Positions 1-7,653 are shown, counted from the stretch's first letter. The stretch is DNA of 10,213 nucleotides from Nitrosomonas sp. (GCA_029881855.1 JAOULU010000034.1:1-10213), one strand, 5' to 3'. Notes: a model not told the origin generated them from the sequence alone. Numbers and translations are program-made.

Positions 1-360
1 TTGTGCCACTTGTGAATAATCTCTAAACAGTTTTCCTTGAAGCTTTATTTCTCGGGACAAATAATTAAGGTATCTTTTGATGTCAGTACAATCATTGGCA
101 ATAATCTGGTTGTAATGGCAATGGAAGCATAAAGATTTGCAATAAGGAAAATGGATGTACAAGGATAAAGGTCGCCGCACGACACCTATTTTGTGGCTAT
201 TCATCCATGCGATGTATGTCTGCATATCAAATGCCTCAATAAAGCGGCTGGAATCTGGATATACGGTATAGTTTCTATTATTACACTCAAATTGACGAAT
301 AAGTGCTGAGCTGAGATCAGCTGGATAATAAGATTGTCCTAAATCTGGAGTATGATTCAT
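1..360 (-). CDS. hemN: Oxygen-independent coproporphyrinogen III oxidase (HemN-like radical SAM), N-terminal part, runs off left edge
   Basis: Reading the minus strand from the ATG at 360 gives 120 residues with no stop up to the window edge. Residues 31-40 (YTVYPDSSRF) match the YTSYPT-type N-terminus of HemN. Residues 63-81 contain RPLSLYIHFPYC followed by C78 and C81, the CxxxCxxC motif (C74, C78, C81) that holds the radical-SAM 4Fe-4S cluster. Tyr68 and His70 just before it are also conserved in HemN. The family converts coproporphyrinogen III to protoporphyrinogen IX in haem synthesis without oxygen, in the cytoplasm. One oddity: HemN normally has a fourth cysteine (CxxxCxxCxC), but here the motif ends C-H-Y, so Tyr83 stands in its place. 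The N-terminus before the motif is about 12 residues longer than in E. coli. No clear Shine-Dalgarno precedes the ATG. It is divergent from fnr and probably FNR-activated. HemW-like or other HemN-family roles cannot be excluded without the C-terminus. Confidence 0.88.
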   Translation of the reverse strand, partial: MNHTPDLGQSYYPADLSSALIRQFECNNRNYTVYPDSSRFIEAFDMQTYIAWMNSHKIGVVRRPLSLYIHFPYCKSLCFHCHYNQIIANDCTDIKRYLNYLSREIKLQGKLFRDYSQVAQ

Positions 361-482
361 TATTATGTAGGATATGTTCAATAAGCTCGCTGAATCGGTT
401 ACAAACCAGGCATAATGTAAATCAGCGCATTTTTCTGCGGATTGGCGTAGTAAAAAAGAATGCCCCTTTTTTTCTATATTGC

Positions 483-531
483 CTGTAGAATTATCACTAT
501 AAGAAGAATTACTCACCTTGATCCAGATCAA
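483..531 (-). promoter_or_regulatory. Predicted class II FNR-dependent promoter of hemN
   Basis: On the minus strand the FNR box occupies 531-518 and a -10-like hexamer GATAAT occupies 495-490. If the box centre (524.5) is set at -41.5, as in class II FNR-activated promoters, the hexamer falls exactly at -12 to -7 and transcription would start near 483. This leaves an mRNA leader of about 123 nt before the hemN ATG at 360. The leader (361-483) holds no recognisable gene; it contains an AT-rich inverted repeat (452-458 with 466-472). The spacing is seen in the sequence. Activation by FNR is inferred. Confidence 0.6.
518..531. promoter_or_regulatory. Perfect FNR/ANR binding box in the hemN-fnr divergent region
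   Basis: TTGATCCAGATCAA matches the FNR consensus TTGAT-N4-ATCAA at every defined base. It lies between hemN and fnr and ends one base before the fnr ATG at 533. For hemN it sits at an activating position. For fnr it would lie at or downstream of any promoter, which fits negative autoregulation of the kind known for E. coli fnr. That second role is inference. Confidence 0.85.
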
Positions 532-532
532 G

Positions 533-1333
533 ATGAGTAATTTAATAAAAAATGTTCCACCTTTTGATTTGAAAAACGTTTTGTTACCAGAAAGTTCTAC
601 ACCTAATCATCTTGATATTTCAAATATAAGATCAAGTTGTGCAACATGCAGTTTGCGTGAGTTATGCTTACCAGTTGGCCTCAATGAAAGTGAAATACAA
701 GAGCTTGGAGACTTGGTCAGCCACAAACGTAAAATACAGCGTGGCGGATACCTGCACCGTACTGGTGCAACATTTCAAATGCTTTTCGCTATTCGTAGCG
801 GATTCTTAAAGACTTGTGTTTTGGAAGAAGATGGGCGCCAGCAAGTGACAGGTTTTCATATGACCGGTGAATTATTAGGACTCGATGCGATTAGCACTGA
901 CAAACATACTTGTGATGCCATCGCGTTAGAAGATAGTGAGGTTTGTGAGATTCCATTCGTGAAATTGGAAGAAATCAGTCGTTCTGTTCCTTCGCTGATG
1001 CACCAGTTTCATAAAGTGATGAGTCGCGAGATTGTAAAGGATCACGGCGTTATGCTGCTATTAGGTAGCATGAAAGCGGAAGAACGTTTAGCAACGTTTC
1101 TTTTGAATTTATCCCGGCGTTTTTCCATACGCGGTTATTCATCATCAGATTTTAATTTGCGCATGACACGTGAAGAAATAGGCAGTTATCTGGGCCTTAA
1201 ATTAGAAACAGTAAGTCGTGCATTTTCAAAGTTGCAAGATGAACAGATTATTGTTGTGGATAATAAGCATATCCAGATCAATGATATCGAACGTTTAAGG
1301 ACCAAAATGGGAAACTCATCCTGCTTAACATAA
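533..1333 (+). CDS. fnr: FNR/ANR-family oxygen-sensing transcriptional regulator
   Basis: This 266-residue CRP/FNR-family protein has the full set of FNR hallmarks. C36, C39 and C45 (CATCSLRELC) match E. coli C20, C23 and C29, and C138 (VCEIPF) matches C122. Together they would bind an oxygen-labile 4Fe-4S cluster. Asp170 in the dimer helix matches E. coli D154. The C-terminal helix-turn-helix (about 211-235) carries E225, S228 and R229 in the E-x-x-S-R arrangement that reads TTGAT half-sites. The protein should dimerise and bind DNA only when oxygen is scarce. I chose the ATG at 533. A TTG at 518 would add five residues but lies inside the FNR box. Neither start has a strong Shine-Dalgarno. 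The neighbouring divergent hemN and the perfect box next to its start indicate a direct target and probable self-control. The C-terminus is typical in length. Confidence 0.95.
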   Translation: MSNLIKNVPPFDLKNVLLPESSTPNHLDISNIRSSCATCSLRELCLPVGLNESEIQELGDLVSHKRKIQRGGYLHRTGATFQMLFAIRSGFLKTCVLEEDGRQQVTGFHMTGELLGLDAISTDKHTCDAIALEDSEVCEIPFVKLEEISRSVPSLMHQFHKVMSREIVKDHGVMLLLGSMKAEERLATFLLNLSRRFSIRGYSSSDFNLRMTREEIGSYLGLKLETVSRAFSKLQDEQIIVVDNKHIQINDIERLRTKMGNSSCLT

Positions 1334-1442
1334 ATCTTTTCTGTTATATATCAGTATCATAATATAGATATTTCCCACAAGCCTTGCCTTAATCAAAGCA
1401 TGGTTCATTAATTCAGAGTTATTTGCGCTTCTTCCCTAGAAC

Positions 1443-1488
1443 TTAAATTTAACGCTGCATTCTTCTCGCCATTGGAAGATGGTATAAT
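1443..1488 (+). promoter_or_regulatory. Strong extended -10 promoter for the rpsB operon
   Basis: A perfect -10 hexamer TATAAT lies at 1483-1488, preceded by TGG (1480-1482), giving an extended -10 element. The -35 region at 17 bp spacing (1460-1465, TTCTTC) is poor, which is usual for extended -10 promoters. An AT-rich palindrome TTAAATTTAA (1443-1452) lies upstream where an UP element could act. Transcription would start near 1495. Confidence 0.7.
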
Positions 1489-1494
1489 GTGTTT

Positions 1495-1625
1495 ATGATT
1501 TGATTCGTGGCTTAAGGGGTTCTTGAGCACGGTCAGATTAAATTCACACATTCGCTTGATTTTAAAGGAAACTCTGCATGCAGAGTGGATATGGCGGATG
1601 GAGGCTCAATCCTAAAGGAGAAATT
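1495..1625 (+). promoter_or_regulatory. Structured rpsB 5' leader, candidate S2 autoregulatory RNA
   Basis: The predicted leader of about 130 nt holds two clear hairpins. P1 spans 1505-1532: a 7-bp stem (1510-1516 with 1522-1528, one G-U pair) closes a GGGTT loop, and 4 more pairs follow beyond a bulged G1509. P2 is a perfect inverted repeat, ACTCTG-CATG-CAGAGT (1571-1586). The P1 loop can pair with AATCC at 1608-1612, just upstream of the ribosome binding site, which would form a pseudoknot. S2 is known to repress rpsB-tsf through its leader in E. coli. That this leader does the same is inference from position and structure. Confidence 0.5.
1615..1620 (+). promoter_or_regulatory. Shine-Dalgarno of rpsB that fixes the start at 1626
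   Basis: AAGGAG lies 5 nt before the ATG at 1626. It rules out the in-frame ATG at 1578, which lies in the loop of leader hairpin P2, has no comparable site, and would add 16 residues absent from S2 proteins. Confidence 0.85.
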
Positions 1626-2351
1626 ATGTCAGTAACTATGAGGCAAATGCTGGAAGCGGGTGTTCACTTCGGACATCAAACTCGGTTCTGGAACCCTAAA
1701 ATGGCGCCATACATTTTTGGCCATCGTAATAAAATTCATATTATTAACCTAGAGCAGACTATGGCTATGTATCAAGAAGCTATGAAATATATACGCCAAT
1801 TGTCTGCTAATAAAGGTGTGGTTATGTTCGTTGGTACCAAGCGGCAAGCACGCGATATCGTACGCGAAGAAGCTATGCGCTGTGGTTCCCCATATGTTGA
1901 TCAACGTTGGTTAGGTGGCATGTTGACCAATTTTAAGACCATTAAACAATCCATCAAGCGTTTGCATGATATGGAAACAATGATGCAAGATGGTACGGCC
2001 GATAAACTAGTAAAAAAAGAAGCGCTTAATATGCAGCGTGAATTGGAAAAACTAAATAGTAGTTTGGGCGGTATTAAAGATATGCAGGGTTTGCCTGATG
2101 CTTTGTTTATAATTGACGTTGGTTACCAGAGAGGTGCTATTACTGAGGCCAAGAAACTTGGTATACCGGTTGTTGGAGTAGTGGATACTAATCATAATCC
2201 TGAAGGATTGCATTACATCATTCCAGGTAATGATGATTCAAGTCGAGCAATTCGTTTATATGCTAGGGGTGCGGCGGATGCCATTCTTGAGGGGCGTAAT
2301 CAATCAATTCAGGAAATTGTAGAGGCGAGCCCAGCAGAAGAAATCACGTAG
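1626..2351 (+). CDS. rpsB: 30S ribosomal protein S2
   Basis: The 241-residue product is the usual length for bacterial S2. It opens with the highly conserved S2 N-terminus ([20 protein letters not shown]) followed by [11 protein letters not shown] and IHIINLEQT. Other S2 blocks are visible: [36 protein letters not shown] and [17 protein letters not shown]2 binds late to the 30S head near S1 and is needed for efficient initiation. The start at 1626 has a strong Shine-Dalgarno. It is the first gene of the operon, 159 nt ahead of tsf, the universal bacterial pairing. Expression is probably set by the extended -10 promoter and by feedback of S2 on the leader. The stop codon lies inside a hairpin (2346-2374). 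Confidence 0.98.
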   Translation: MSVTMRQMLEAGVHFGHQTRFWNPKMAPYIFGHRNKIHIINLEQTMAMYQEAMKYIRQLSANKGVVMFVGTKRQARDIVREEAMRCGSPYVDQRWLGGMLTNFKTIKQSIKRLHDMETMMQDGTADKLVKKEALNMQRELEKLNSSLGGIKDMQGLPDALFIIDVGYQRGAITEAKKLGIPVVGVVDTNHNPEGLHYIIPGNDDSSRAIRLYARGAADAILEGRNQSIQEIVEASPAEEIT

Positions 2352-2374
2352 AAACAGAAGCTGTTTTTCTATGT
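2346..2374 (+). repeat. Hairpin overlapping the rpsB stop codon
   Basis: ACGTAGAAACAG (2346-2357) can pair with CTGTTTTTCTATGT (2361-2374) around an AAG loop. This gives about 12 pairs with one G-U and a 2-nt T bulge. The rpsB TAG (2349-2351) is in the left arm. No T-tract follows, so it is not a standard intrinsic terminator. It could act as a partial attenuator, a 3'-end stabiliser or an RNA processing site between rpsB and tsf. Confidence 0.45.
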
Positions 2375-2440
2375 AACAGACAACTAACTGGACATTAATT
2401 GTAATTAGCTTGATTTTTTAAAGATTAGTGAGCGCATAAC

Positions 2441-2457
2441 TGAAAAATAATTTTTCA
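2441..2457. repeat. AT-rich inverted repeat in the rpsB-tsf gap
   Basis: TGAAAAA and TTTTTCA flank a TAA spacer, giving a perfect 7-bp inverted repeat 53 nt before the tsf start. The stem is weak because it is almost all A-T. No convincing promoter was found in 2375-2510. Confidence 0.4.
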
Positions 2458-2510
2458 AGGCAGACATAATCAATAATCAAGTCATTAACTATATTGTATC
2501 TGGAGTAAAT

Positions 2511-3392
2511 ATGGCGGCTATTACCGCAAGTATGGTAAAAGAATTACGGGAGTTAACAGGGCTTGGCATGATGGAGTGCAAAAAAGCCCTGCTAGAAACT
2601 GATGGTGATATAAAGGCAGCAGAAGATCTTCTGAGAATTAAGAGTGGCGCTAAAGCAAATAAGGCAGCTGGGCGTATTGCAGCTGAAGGTGTTGTTGGTG
2701 CGTTTATCGCAACCGATAAACGGATTGGCGCATTGGTAGAGGTGAATTGTGAAACTGATTTTGTAGCAAAGAATGGAGATCTTGTTGATTTCGCTAAAAA
2801 TGTGGCTGAATTGGTGGCAACAAAAAACTTAACAGATGTAACGGCATTAAATGATGTTTTACTTCCTTGCGGCGAAACAGTAGAAGCAACCCGTAAGGCA
2901 TTAGTTATGAAGCTGGGGGAAAATATTTCAATACGCCGGTGTGGCCGCCATACGACTGAAGGACAGCTTGCAGCTTATTTGCATGGCACTAAAATTGGCG
3001 TGATGGTTGATTATACGGGTGGTGATGAGGCCTTAGGTAAGGATATAGCAATGCATATTGCCGCAAGTAAACCAATTTGTGTTTCCAAAGAGCATGTATC
3101 TTCTGATGTGTTAGATCATGAGCGTCAGATATTTTCTGCTCAGGCGGCTGAAAGCGGCAAACCAGCAAACATTATTGAAAAAATGGTTGAAGGACGTATC
3201 GCAAAATATCTTGCAGAAGTTACATTACTTGGTCAGCCTTTTGTTAAAGATCCGGATCAAACCGTAGAGAAGTTGCTTGCAAAGAAATCAGCTAAAGTGA
3301 ATGCTTTCACAATGTTTGTTGTGGGGGAGGGTATTGAGAAGAAATCTGAAAATTTTGCCGATGAAGTCAAAGCACAAATGGGTCAAAAATAA
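2511..3392 (+). CDS. tsf: Translation elongation factor Ts (EF-Ts)
   Basis: The product has 293 residues, slightly longer than E. coli EF-Ts. The N-terminal domain (about 1-55) has the family sequence [16 protein letters not shown] with EDLLR. The core carries the CETDFVAKN motif, with T82-D83-F84-V85 matching the TDFV loop that pushes into the EF-Tu Mg-binding site. The blocks MHIAASKP and a PFVKDP segment with a long C-terminal helical module also match. EF-Ts releases GDP from EF-Tu so that EF-Tu can reload with GTP and aminoacyl-tRNA in the cytosol. The ATG is preceded by GGAG (2502-2505) at good spacing. It follows rpsB by 159 nt and should be co-transcribed with it. pyrH follows after 11 nt. 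Confidence 0.98.
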   Translation: MAAITASMVKELRELTGLGMMECKKALLETDGDIKAAEDLLRIKSGAKANKAAGRIAAEGVVGAFIATDKRIGALVEVNCETDFVAKNGDLVDFAKNVAELVATKNLTDVTALNDVLLPCGETVEATRKALVMKLGENISIRRCGRHTTEGQLAAYLHGTKIGVMVDYTGGDEALGKDIAMHIAASKPICVSKEHVSSDVLDHERQIFSAQAAESGKPANIIEKMVEGRIAKYLAEVTLLGQPFVKDPDQTVEKLLAKKSAKVNAFTMFVVGEGIEKKSENFADEVKAQMGQK

Positions 3393-3403
3393 TTTTATCG
3401 CCA

Positions 3404-4117
3404 ATGGCTGCTAAATATAAACGCATCTTACTAAAACTATCTGGTGAGGCCCTGATGGGTGAGAACAGCTATGGTATTCATCGTTCAACGATGGGTAGGA
3501 TTGTTGCTGAACTTGATGAAATTAGTAAACTGGGTGTTGAAGTTGCTATTGTTGTTGGTGGCGGTAATATTTTTCGTGGTATGACTTCCGCAAATGATGG
3601 AATTGAACGTGTTACTGCTGATTATATGGGTATGCTGGCAACGGTGATGAATGCACTGGCGTTGCATGATGCGATGAAACAAATTGGTTTGGCGTCATGT
3701 ATTCAATCTGCGCTACATATAGAGCAAGTAGTGGAGCCATATGTTCGTGGTAAAGCAATGCGTTACTTGGCTGAAGGTAAGGTGGTTATTTTTGCTGCGG
3801 GTACAGGCAACCCATTTTTTACTACCGACACAGCTGCTGCATTACGTGGTATGGAAATGGATGCAGATATCATGCTCAAAGCAACTAAGGTTGATGGCGT
3901 TTATACTAGTGACCCTAAAATTGATCCACAAGCAACACGTTTTAAGGAATTGTCTTTTGATGAGGCTATTGCCAAGAACCTGCAAGTTATGGATGCGACA
4001 GCATTAACATTATGTAGGGATCAGAAATTATTACTAAAGGTATTTAGTATTTTTAAGGCCGGAGCACTTAAACGTATTATTCTTGGGGAAGATGAGGGAA
4101 CTCTGGTGACAGTCTAA
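3404..4117 (+). CDS. pyrH: Uridylate kinase (UMP kinase)
   Basis: The 237-residue protein belongs to the amino acid kinase fold. It shows KLSGEAL (11-17) and the glycine-rich [10 protein letters not shown] (50-59) for phosphate binding. [16 protein letters not shown] (133-148) and [12 protein letters not shown] (161-172) complete the UMP and ATP sites. It phosphorylates UMP to UDP, the first step from UMP to all other pyrimidine nucleotides. Bacterial PyrH is a hexamer, usually activated by GTP and inhibited by UTP. The length is normal. The start is only 11 nt after the tsf stop and has no recognisable Shine-Dalgarno, so translation probably depends on coupling with tsf. The tsf-pyrH-frr order is widespread in bacteria. 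Confidence 0.98.
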   Translation: MAAKYKRILLKLSGEALMGENSYGIHRSTMGRIVAELDEISKLGVEVAIVVGGGNIFRGMTSANDGIERVTADYMGMLATVMNALALHDAMKQIGLASCIQSALHIEQVVEPYVRGKAMRYLAEGKVVIFAAGTGNPFFTTDTAAALRGMEMDADIMLKATKVDGVYTSDPKIDPQATRFKELSFDEAIAKNLQVMDATALTLCRDQKLLLKVFSIFKAGALKRIILGEDEGTLVTV

Positions 4118-4169
4118 TCAACTCTATTTAAGTCTCTTGTTATGAAGGTGCGAAAGGGATAACGCTATT

Positions 4170-4727
4170 ATGATTGCCGATGTAAAAGAAACTGCTGAAC
4201 AAAAAATGCAAAAAAGTCTGGAAGCTTTAAAGACAGATTTAAGCAAGGTTAGAAGTGGGCGTGCGCATACGGGTTTGTTAGATCACGTCACAGTAGATTA
4301 CTATGGTTCGCCGACACCTGTAAGTCAGGTGGCTAATATAAACTTGATTGATGCACGTACAATCGGCGTTATTCCATGGGATAAAAAAATGGCGAATGCT
4401 GTTGAAAAAGCAATCCGTGATTCTGACTTAGGGCTTAACCCAATGTCTGTTGGTGAGGTAATACGTGTCCCCATGCCACTATTGACGGAAGAACGACGTC
4501 GGGATCTTACTAAGGTTGTTAAACAGGAGGCTGAGTCAGTACGTGTCGCAATACGCAATATACGACGCGATGCAAATTCACAATTAAAAGAATTATTAAA
4601 GTCAAAAGAAATATCTGAAGATGATGATCGGCGTGGTCAAGATGAAATTCAAAAACTTACTGACGATTACATTGTTGAGGTAGACAAACTTTTACAAATT
4701 AAGGAAGCCGAGCTGATGGCTGTTTGA
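4170..4727 (+). CDS. frr: Ribosome recycling factor
   Basis: The 185-residue product has exactly the family's usual length. It opens with [20 protein letters not shown] and continues with the conserved [32 protein letters not shown] in the helix-to-domain II region (about 24-55). Later blocks are [28 protein letters not shown] and [11 protein letters not shown], which form the long three-helix bundle. RRF works with EF-G to split post-termination ribosomes. The ATG is preceded by AAAGGGA (about 10 nt upstream). A 52-nt gap separates it from pyrH. Its stop codon is followed after a single base by the uppS ATG. Confidence 0.98.
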   Translation: MIADVKETAEQKMQKSLEALKTDLSKVRSGRAHTGLLDHVTVDYYGSPTPVSQVANINLIDARTIGVIPWDKKMANAVEKAIRDSDLGLNPMSVGEVIRVPMPLLTEERRRDLTKVVKQEAESVRVAIRNIRRDANSQLKELLKSKEISEDDDRRGQDEIQKLTDDYIVEVDKLLQIKEAELMAV

Positions 4728-4728
4728 T

Positions 4729-5496
4729 ATGCCCAAAGTCACGAGTTCAACTCGAGAAATACCTGAAACAGGTTCGATACCAAGGCATATTGCTATTATT
4801 ATGGATGGCAATGGCCGGTGGGCCAGGAGCCGATTTATGCCTCGTGTAGCGGGCCATAGGCAAGGTGTTGAGGCGGTTCGTGGCATAATTAAAGCATGTG
4901 TTGAACGTGGCGTTGAATACTTAACCTTGTTTGCTTTTAGTAGTGAAAATTGGCGTCGACCTGCTGATGAAGTTTCATTCTTAATGCAGCTATTTATTGG
5001 AGCGCTTGAACGAGAAATTAGCAAGCTGCATGAAAATGATATTTGTTTTAAAGTTATTGGTGATACCTCTAAGTTTGAACCTAAGATTATTGAATTTATC
5101 CGTAATGGGGAGCGATTAACAACTAGTAATAAGCGCCTTACACTCACTATCGCAGCTAATTATGGCGGTCGCTGGGATATTATGCAGGCTATTCGTAAGA
5201 TGGTGGCGCAATCGCCCAATACCCAATTTGATTTTAAAGAAGAAAATTTAACACCTTACCTTTCTATGAATTATGCGCCAGAGCCGGATTTATTTATTCG
5301 CACGGGTGGAGAGTGTCGTGTTAGCAACTTTTTATTGTGGCAATTGGCTTATACAGAATTGTATTTTACCAATACACTTTGGCCCGATTTTAACGAAAAT
5401 GAATTTGATCAAGCTATTTTATCTTATCAACAACGAGAACGCCGATTTGGTAGAACCAGTGAACAACTTCCAGAATCATTAACTGCTCAAGGGTAA
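4729..5496 (+). CDS. uppS: Undecaprenyl diphosphate synthase (cis-prenyltransferase)
   Basis: The product has 255 residues. [12 protein letters not shown] (21-32) contains the catalytic Asp26 and the diphosphate-binding loop. FSSENWRRP (70-78) and RTGGE...RVSNFLLWQ (191-205) are the other family signatures, followed by LWPDF and the RERRFG tail. The enzyme adds eight isopentenyl units in cis to farnesyl diphosphate, making the C55 carrier for peptidoglycan and O-antigen. Cys196 sits where E. coli has His199, a position that varies in the family. The start lies one base after the frr stop and has no good nearby Shine-Dalgarno, so coupling with frr is likely. Dxr, encoded further down, supplies the isoprenoid precursors. 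Confidence 0.97.
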   Translation: MPKVTSSTREIPETGSIPRHIAIIMDGNGRWARSRFMPRVAGHRQGVEAVRGIIKACVERGVEYLTLFAFSSENWRRPADEVSFLMQLFIGALEREISKLHENDICFKVIGDTSKFEPKIIEFIRNGERLTTSNKRLTLTIAANYGGRWDIMQAIRKMVAQSPNTQFDFKEENLTPYLSMNYAPEPDLFIRTGGECRVSNFLLWQLAYTELYFTNTLWPDFNENEFDQAILSYQQRERRFGRTSEQLPESLTAQG

Positions 5497-5644
5497 CTGC
5501 CACTACCTTTAATGAAGTAATTTGCTAATGATTATAATAATAAATTGCCATTTTCATGAACCAGTGTCTTAATGGCTATTAATTTCTCCGCATTGCTGCA
5601 AATTCTGCTTAGATGTAAACAGCATTTCCCTATTGAATTTCCTC
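5497..5644 (+). other. uppS-cdsA intergenic gap with a weak promoter candidate
   Basis: This 148-nt gap interrupts an otherwise tight cluster. A perfect -10 hexamer TATAAT lies at 5533-5538, but there is no good -35 at 16-18 bp and no TGn extension. No terminator-like hairpin with a T-tract and no coding signal was seen. An internal promoter for the cdsA-dxr half is possible but weakly supported. Confidence 0.3.
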
Positions 5645-6469
5645 ATGCTTAAAACGCGTATTCTCACGGCGGCGATTATATTGCCTTTATTCCTAGCTGC
5701 ATTATTTCTTATACAAGATATTTTTTGGGCTGCATTGTTGTTGATGCTGACACTAATTGGCTCGCGGGAATGGAGTAACCTGGCTAAATTTTCGGTTAAA
5801 AATACAACACTTTACATGGTACTCACTACATTGATAGGCGGGGAAATGTTATTCCAGCTAAGTGAAGCCGTTAAGATTGACCCCTACACACAAATATTTC
5901 AATGGGTTTATACTCTATCGGTAATTTTTTGGGTAGTGGCTGTGCCTTTTTTTTTAAAACAATCTTATACTATTAAAAATCCGGTAGTTCTAATGCTCAT
6001 TGGGTGGCTGGTGTTATTACCAACTTGTTTTGCTTTATATCAATTGCGTTCAATTAGTCCATTGCTTTTACTTGGCTTTATGGCGACCATTTGGGTTTCA
6101 GATACTGCCGCTTACTTCTCAGGACGTGCTTTGGGTAAGCGTAAACTTGCTGTAAATATTAGTCCTGGTAAAACATGGGAGGGTGTGGCAGGCGCACTGG
6201 TGGCAGTCTTAATATACGCGCTGATATGGGATTACATGATTGTTGAGGAATCTTTGATGACGGCACTTGTGCCATTATTATTATTAATGGTTGTATTGGG
6301 CATCATTGGTGATTTATTTGAGTCTCTATTAAAGCGTCAAGCTGGCATGAAGGATAGTGGCAACATATTACCTGGCCATGGCGGTATTTTAGATCGTATT
6401 GATGCTTTGACATCAACATTACCACTAGCCATTCTGGCATTACTAATTTTTTATTCACCTTCTCTATGA
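5645..6469 (+). CDS. cdsA: Phosphatidate cytidylyltransferase (CDP-diglyceride synthase)
   Basis: The product has 274 residues, most of them in hydrophobic segments, as expected for a multi-pass inner-membrane enzyme. The CDS signature is complete at about 227-253: [13 protein letters not shown], then [12 protein letters not shown], with the metal-binding acidic residues Asp237 and Asp250. [19 protein letters not shown] (150-168) and SPGKTWEG (173-180) are further family blocks. It makes CDP-diacylglycerol from phosphatidate and CTP, the branch point for all phospholipids. I chose the ATG at 5645 because MLKTR is the usual family start. An in-frame TTG at 5633 would add four residues. Neither has a visible Shine-Dalgarno. 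A T9 run at 5947-5955 encodes P-F-F-L in frame. The stop overlaps the dxr start by 4 nt. Confidence 0.96.
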   Translation: MLKTRILTAAIILPLFLAALFLIQDIFWAALLLMLTLIGSREWSNLAKFSVKNTTLYMVLTTLIGGEMLFQLSEAVKIDPYTQIFQWVYTLSVIFWVVAVPFFLKQSYTIKNPVVLMLIGWLVLLPTCFALYQLRSISPLLLLGFMATIWVSDTAAYFSGRALGKRKLAVNISPGKTWEGVAGALVAVLIYALIWDYMIVEESLMTALVPLLLLMVVLGIIGDLFESLLKRQAGMKDSGNILPGHGGILDRIDALTSTLPLAILALLIFYSPSL

Positions 6470-7653
6470 ATACAATTCGTCACCTAACTATTTTGGGTTC
6501 TACTGGCAGTATTGGCGAGAGTACGCTAGATGTTGTTGCACGTCATCCAGATAGATTCAAGGTTGTGGCTTTAACCGCTAATAACAATGTAGAAAAAATA
6601 TTGGCACAATGCCGAAATTTTTCTCCTCGTTATGCGGTGATGTTAAATGAAACAAGCGCCGAGCAATTGGCGAAAGCGTTAAATGTTGAAGGGCTGGATA
6701 CGGAAGTTCTCTCTGGTGTTGAGTCACTTGAAAAAGTTGCTGCGTTGCCAGAAGTTGATGCTGTGATGGCTGCTATCGTTGGTGCTGCAGGTATACGCCC
6801 GACATTTGCTGCGGCACGCAGTGGAAAACTTGTGTTGCTTGCCAATAAAGAATCATTGGTTATGGCTGGGCGCATTTTTATGGAACTGATTAAGGAAAAT
6901 GGTGCTACATTGTTGCCGATTGATAGTGAGCATAATGCGATATATCAGTCACTACCTCACCAATTTAATGGTGATTTTCCTACTGCAGGTGTGAGCCACA
7001 TATTATTGACTGCGTCTGGTGGGCCATTTAGAGATGCGCCTGTGGCCTCGCTAGAACAAGTTACTCCTGCCCAAGCTTGCGCTCACCCTAATTGGGATAT
7101 GGGGAGAAAAATATCGGTTGATTCAGCGACTATGATGAATAAAGGGCTGGAGGTCATTGAGGCGCACTGGTTATTTAATGCCGCTCCTGAGAATATTCAG
7201 GTTGTGATTCACCCGCAAAGCGTTATTCATTCCATGGTTCAATATGTTGACGGTTCGGTAATAGCGCAATTGGGTAACCCTGACATGCGTACACCAATTG
7301 CTCATGCAATGGGTTATCCTGAGAGGATAGATAGTGGCGTAAAACCACTGGATATGTTTGCTGTTGCCCATTTAGATTTTGAGGCACCTGATTTTGAACG
7401 TTTTCCTTGTTTGAGGTTAGCATATGAAGCGCTTGCTATAGGCGGTAATATGCCTGCCATTCTTAATGCCGCGAATGAGATTGCAGTCGAATCATTTCTC
7501 AATGAGAAAATGTCTTTTACAGCCATTCCATCAATGATTGCGCATGTCATGAAGACGATTCAGCGTGAAGAAATCACAACGCTTGACGATGTGCTAATGG
7601 CCGATAATGCAGCACGCGCAGCTGCACATGAATGGTTGGTAAGTTTAAAATAA
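6466..7653 (+). CDS. dxr: 1-deoxy-D-xylulose 5-phosphate reductoisomerase
   Basis: The 395-residue enzyme is of normal length. The NADPH-binding N-terminus carries [15 protein letters not shown] (10-24), and [12 protein letters not shown] (124-135) follows. Metal ligands are visible as Asp153 and Glu155 in [13 protein letters not shown] and Glu229 in MMNKGLE, where N225 and K226 also bind substrate. [22 protein letters not shown] and [12 protein letters not shown] complete the active site. It rearranges and reduces DXP to 2-C-methyl-D-erythritol 4-phosphate, the committed step of the non-mevalonate isoprenoid pathway. The ATGA overlap with cdsA implies translational coupling. A 135-nt gap separates it from rseP. 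Confidence 0.98.
   Translation: MNTIRHLTILGSTGSIGESTLDVVARHPDRFKVVALTANNNVEKILAQCRNFSPRYAVMLNETSAEQLAKALNVEGLDTEVLSGVESLEKVAALPEVDAVMAAIVGAAGIRPTFAAARSGKLVLLANKESLVMAGRIFMELIKENGATLLPIDSEHNAIYQSLPHQFNGDFPTAGVSHILLTASGGPFRDAPVASLEQVTPAQACAHPNWDMGRKISVDSATMMNKGLEVIEAHWLFNAAPENIQVVIHPQSVIHSMVQYVDGSVIAQLGNPDMRTPIAHAMGYPERIDSGVKPLDMFAVAHLDFEAPDFERFPCLRLAYEALAIGGNMPAILNAANEIAVESFLNEKMSFTAIPSMIAHVMKTIQREEITTLDDVLMADNAARAAAHEWLVSLK

Noticed and set aside
518..532. TTG start for fnr adding five residues
   Set aside because: It lies within the perfect FNR box, has only a weak purine stretch upstream, and the ATG at 533 gives a normal FNR length.
361..608. Upstream extension of hemN or a separate gene on the minus strand
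   Set aside because: No ATG in the open frame, it runs into antisense fnr, and the predicted peptide resembles nothing I recognise. The ATG at 360 already gives a normal HemN N-terminus.
611..636. Inverted CTTGAT...ATCAAG repeat inside fnr, resembling an FNR site
   Set aside because: The half-sites are 14 bases apart instead of 4, so it does not fit an FNR box. It is most likely chance within coding sequence.
1334..1470. Intrinsic terminator after fnr
   Set aside because: Only AT-rich imperfect repeats were seen, with no stable GC stem followed by a T-tract.
1578..1625. In-frame upstream ATG for rpsB
   Set aside because: No suitable ribosome site, inside a leader hairpin, and the ATG at 1626 has a strong Shine-Dalgarno and the canonical S2 N-terminus.
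2389..2417. Separate tsf promoter (TGGACA with a -10 at 17 bp)
   Set aside because: The -35 is good but the -10 (GATTTT) matches only three of six bases.
3741..4007. 88-codon plus-strand frame inside pyrH
   Set aside because: It is an out-of-frame overlap of a well-conserved gene, with no supporting ribosome site or motif.
4142..4162. Six-codon ATG frame before frr
   Set aside because: Too short to judge, and it merely overlaps the frr Shine-Dalgarno.
4692..5147. 151-codon minus-strand frame across frr/uppS
   Set aside because: It is the antisense shadow of uppS, which is fully supported by family motifs. The antisense product shows no recognisable domain.
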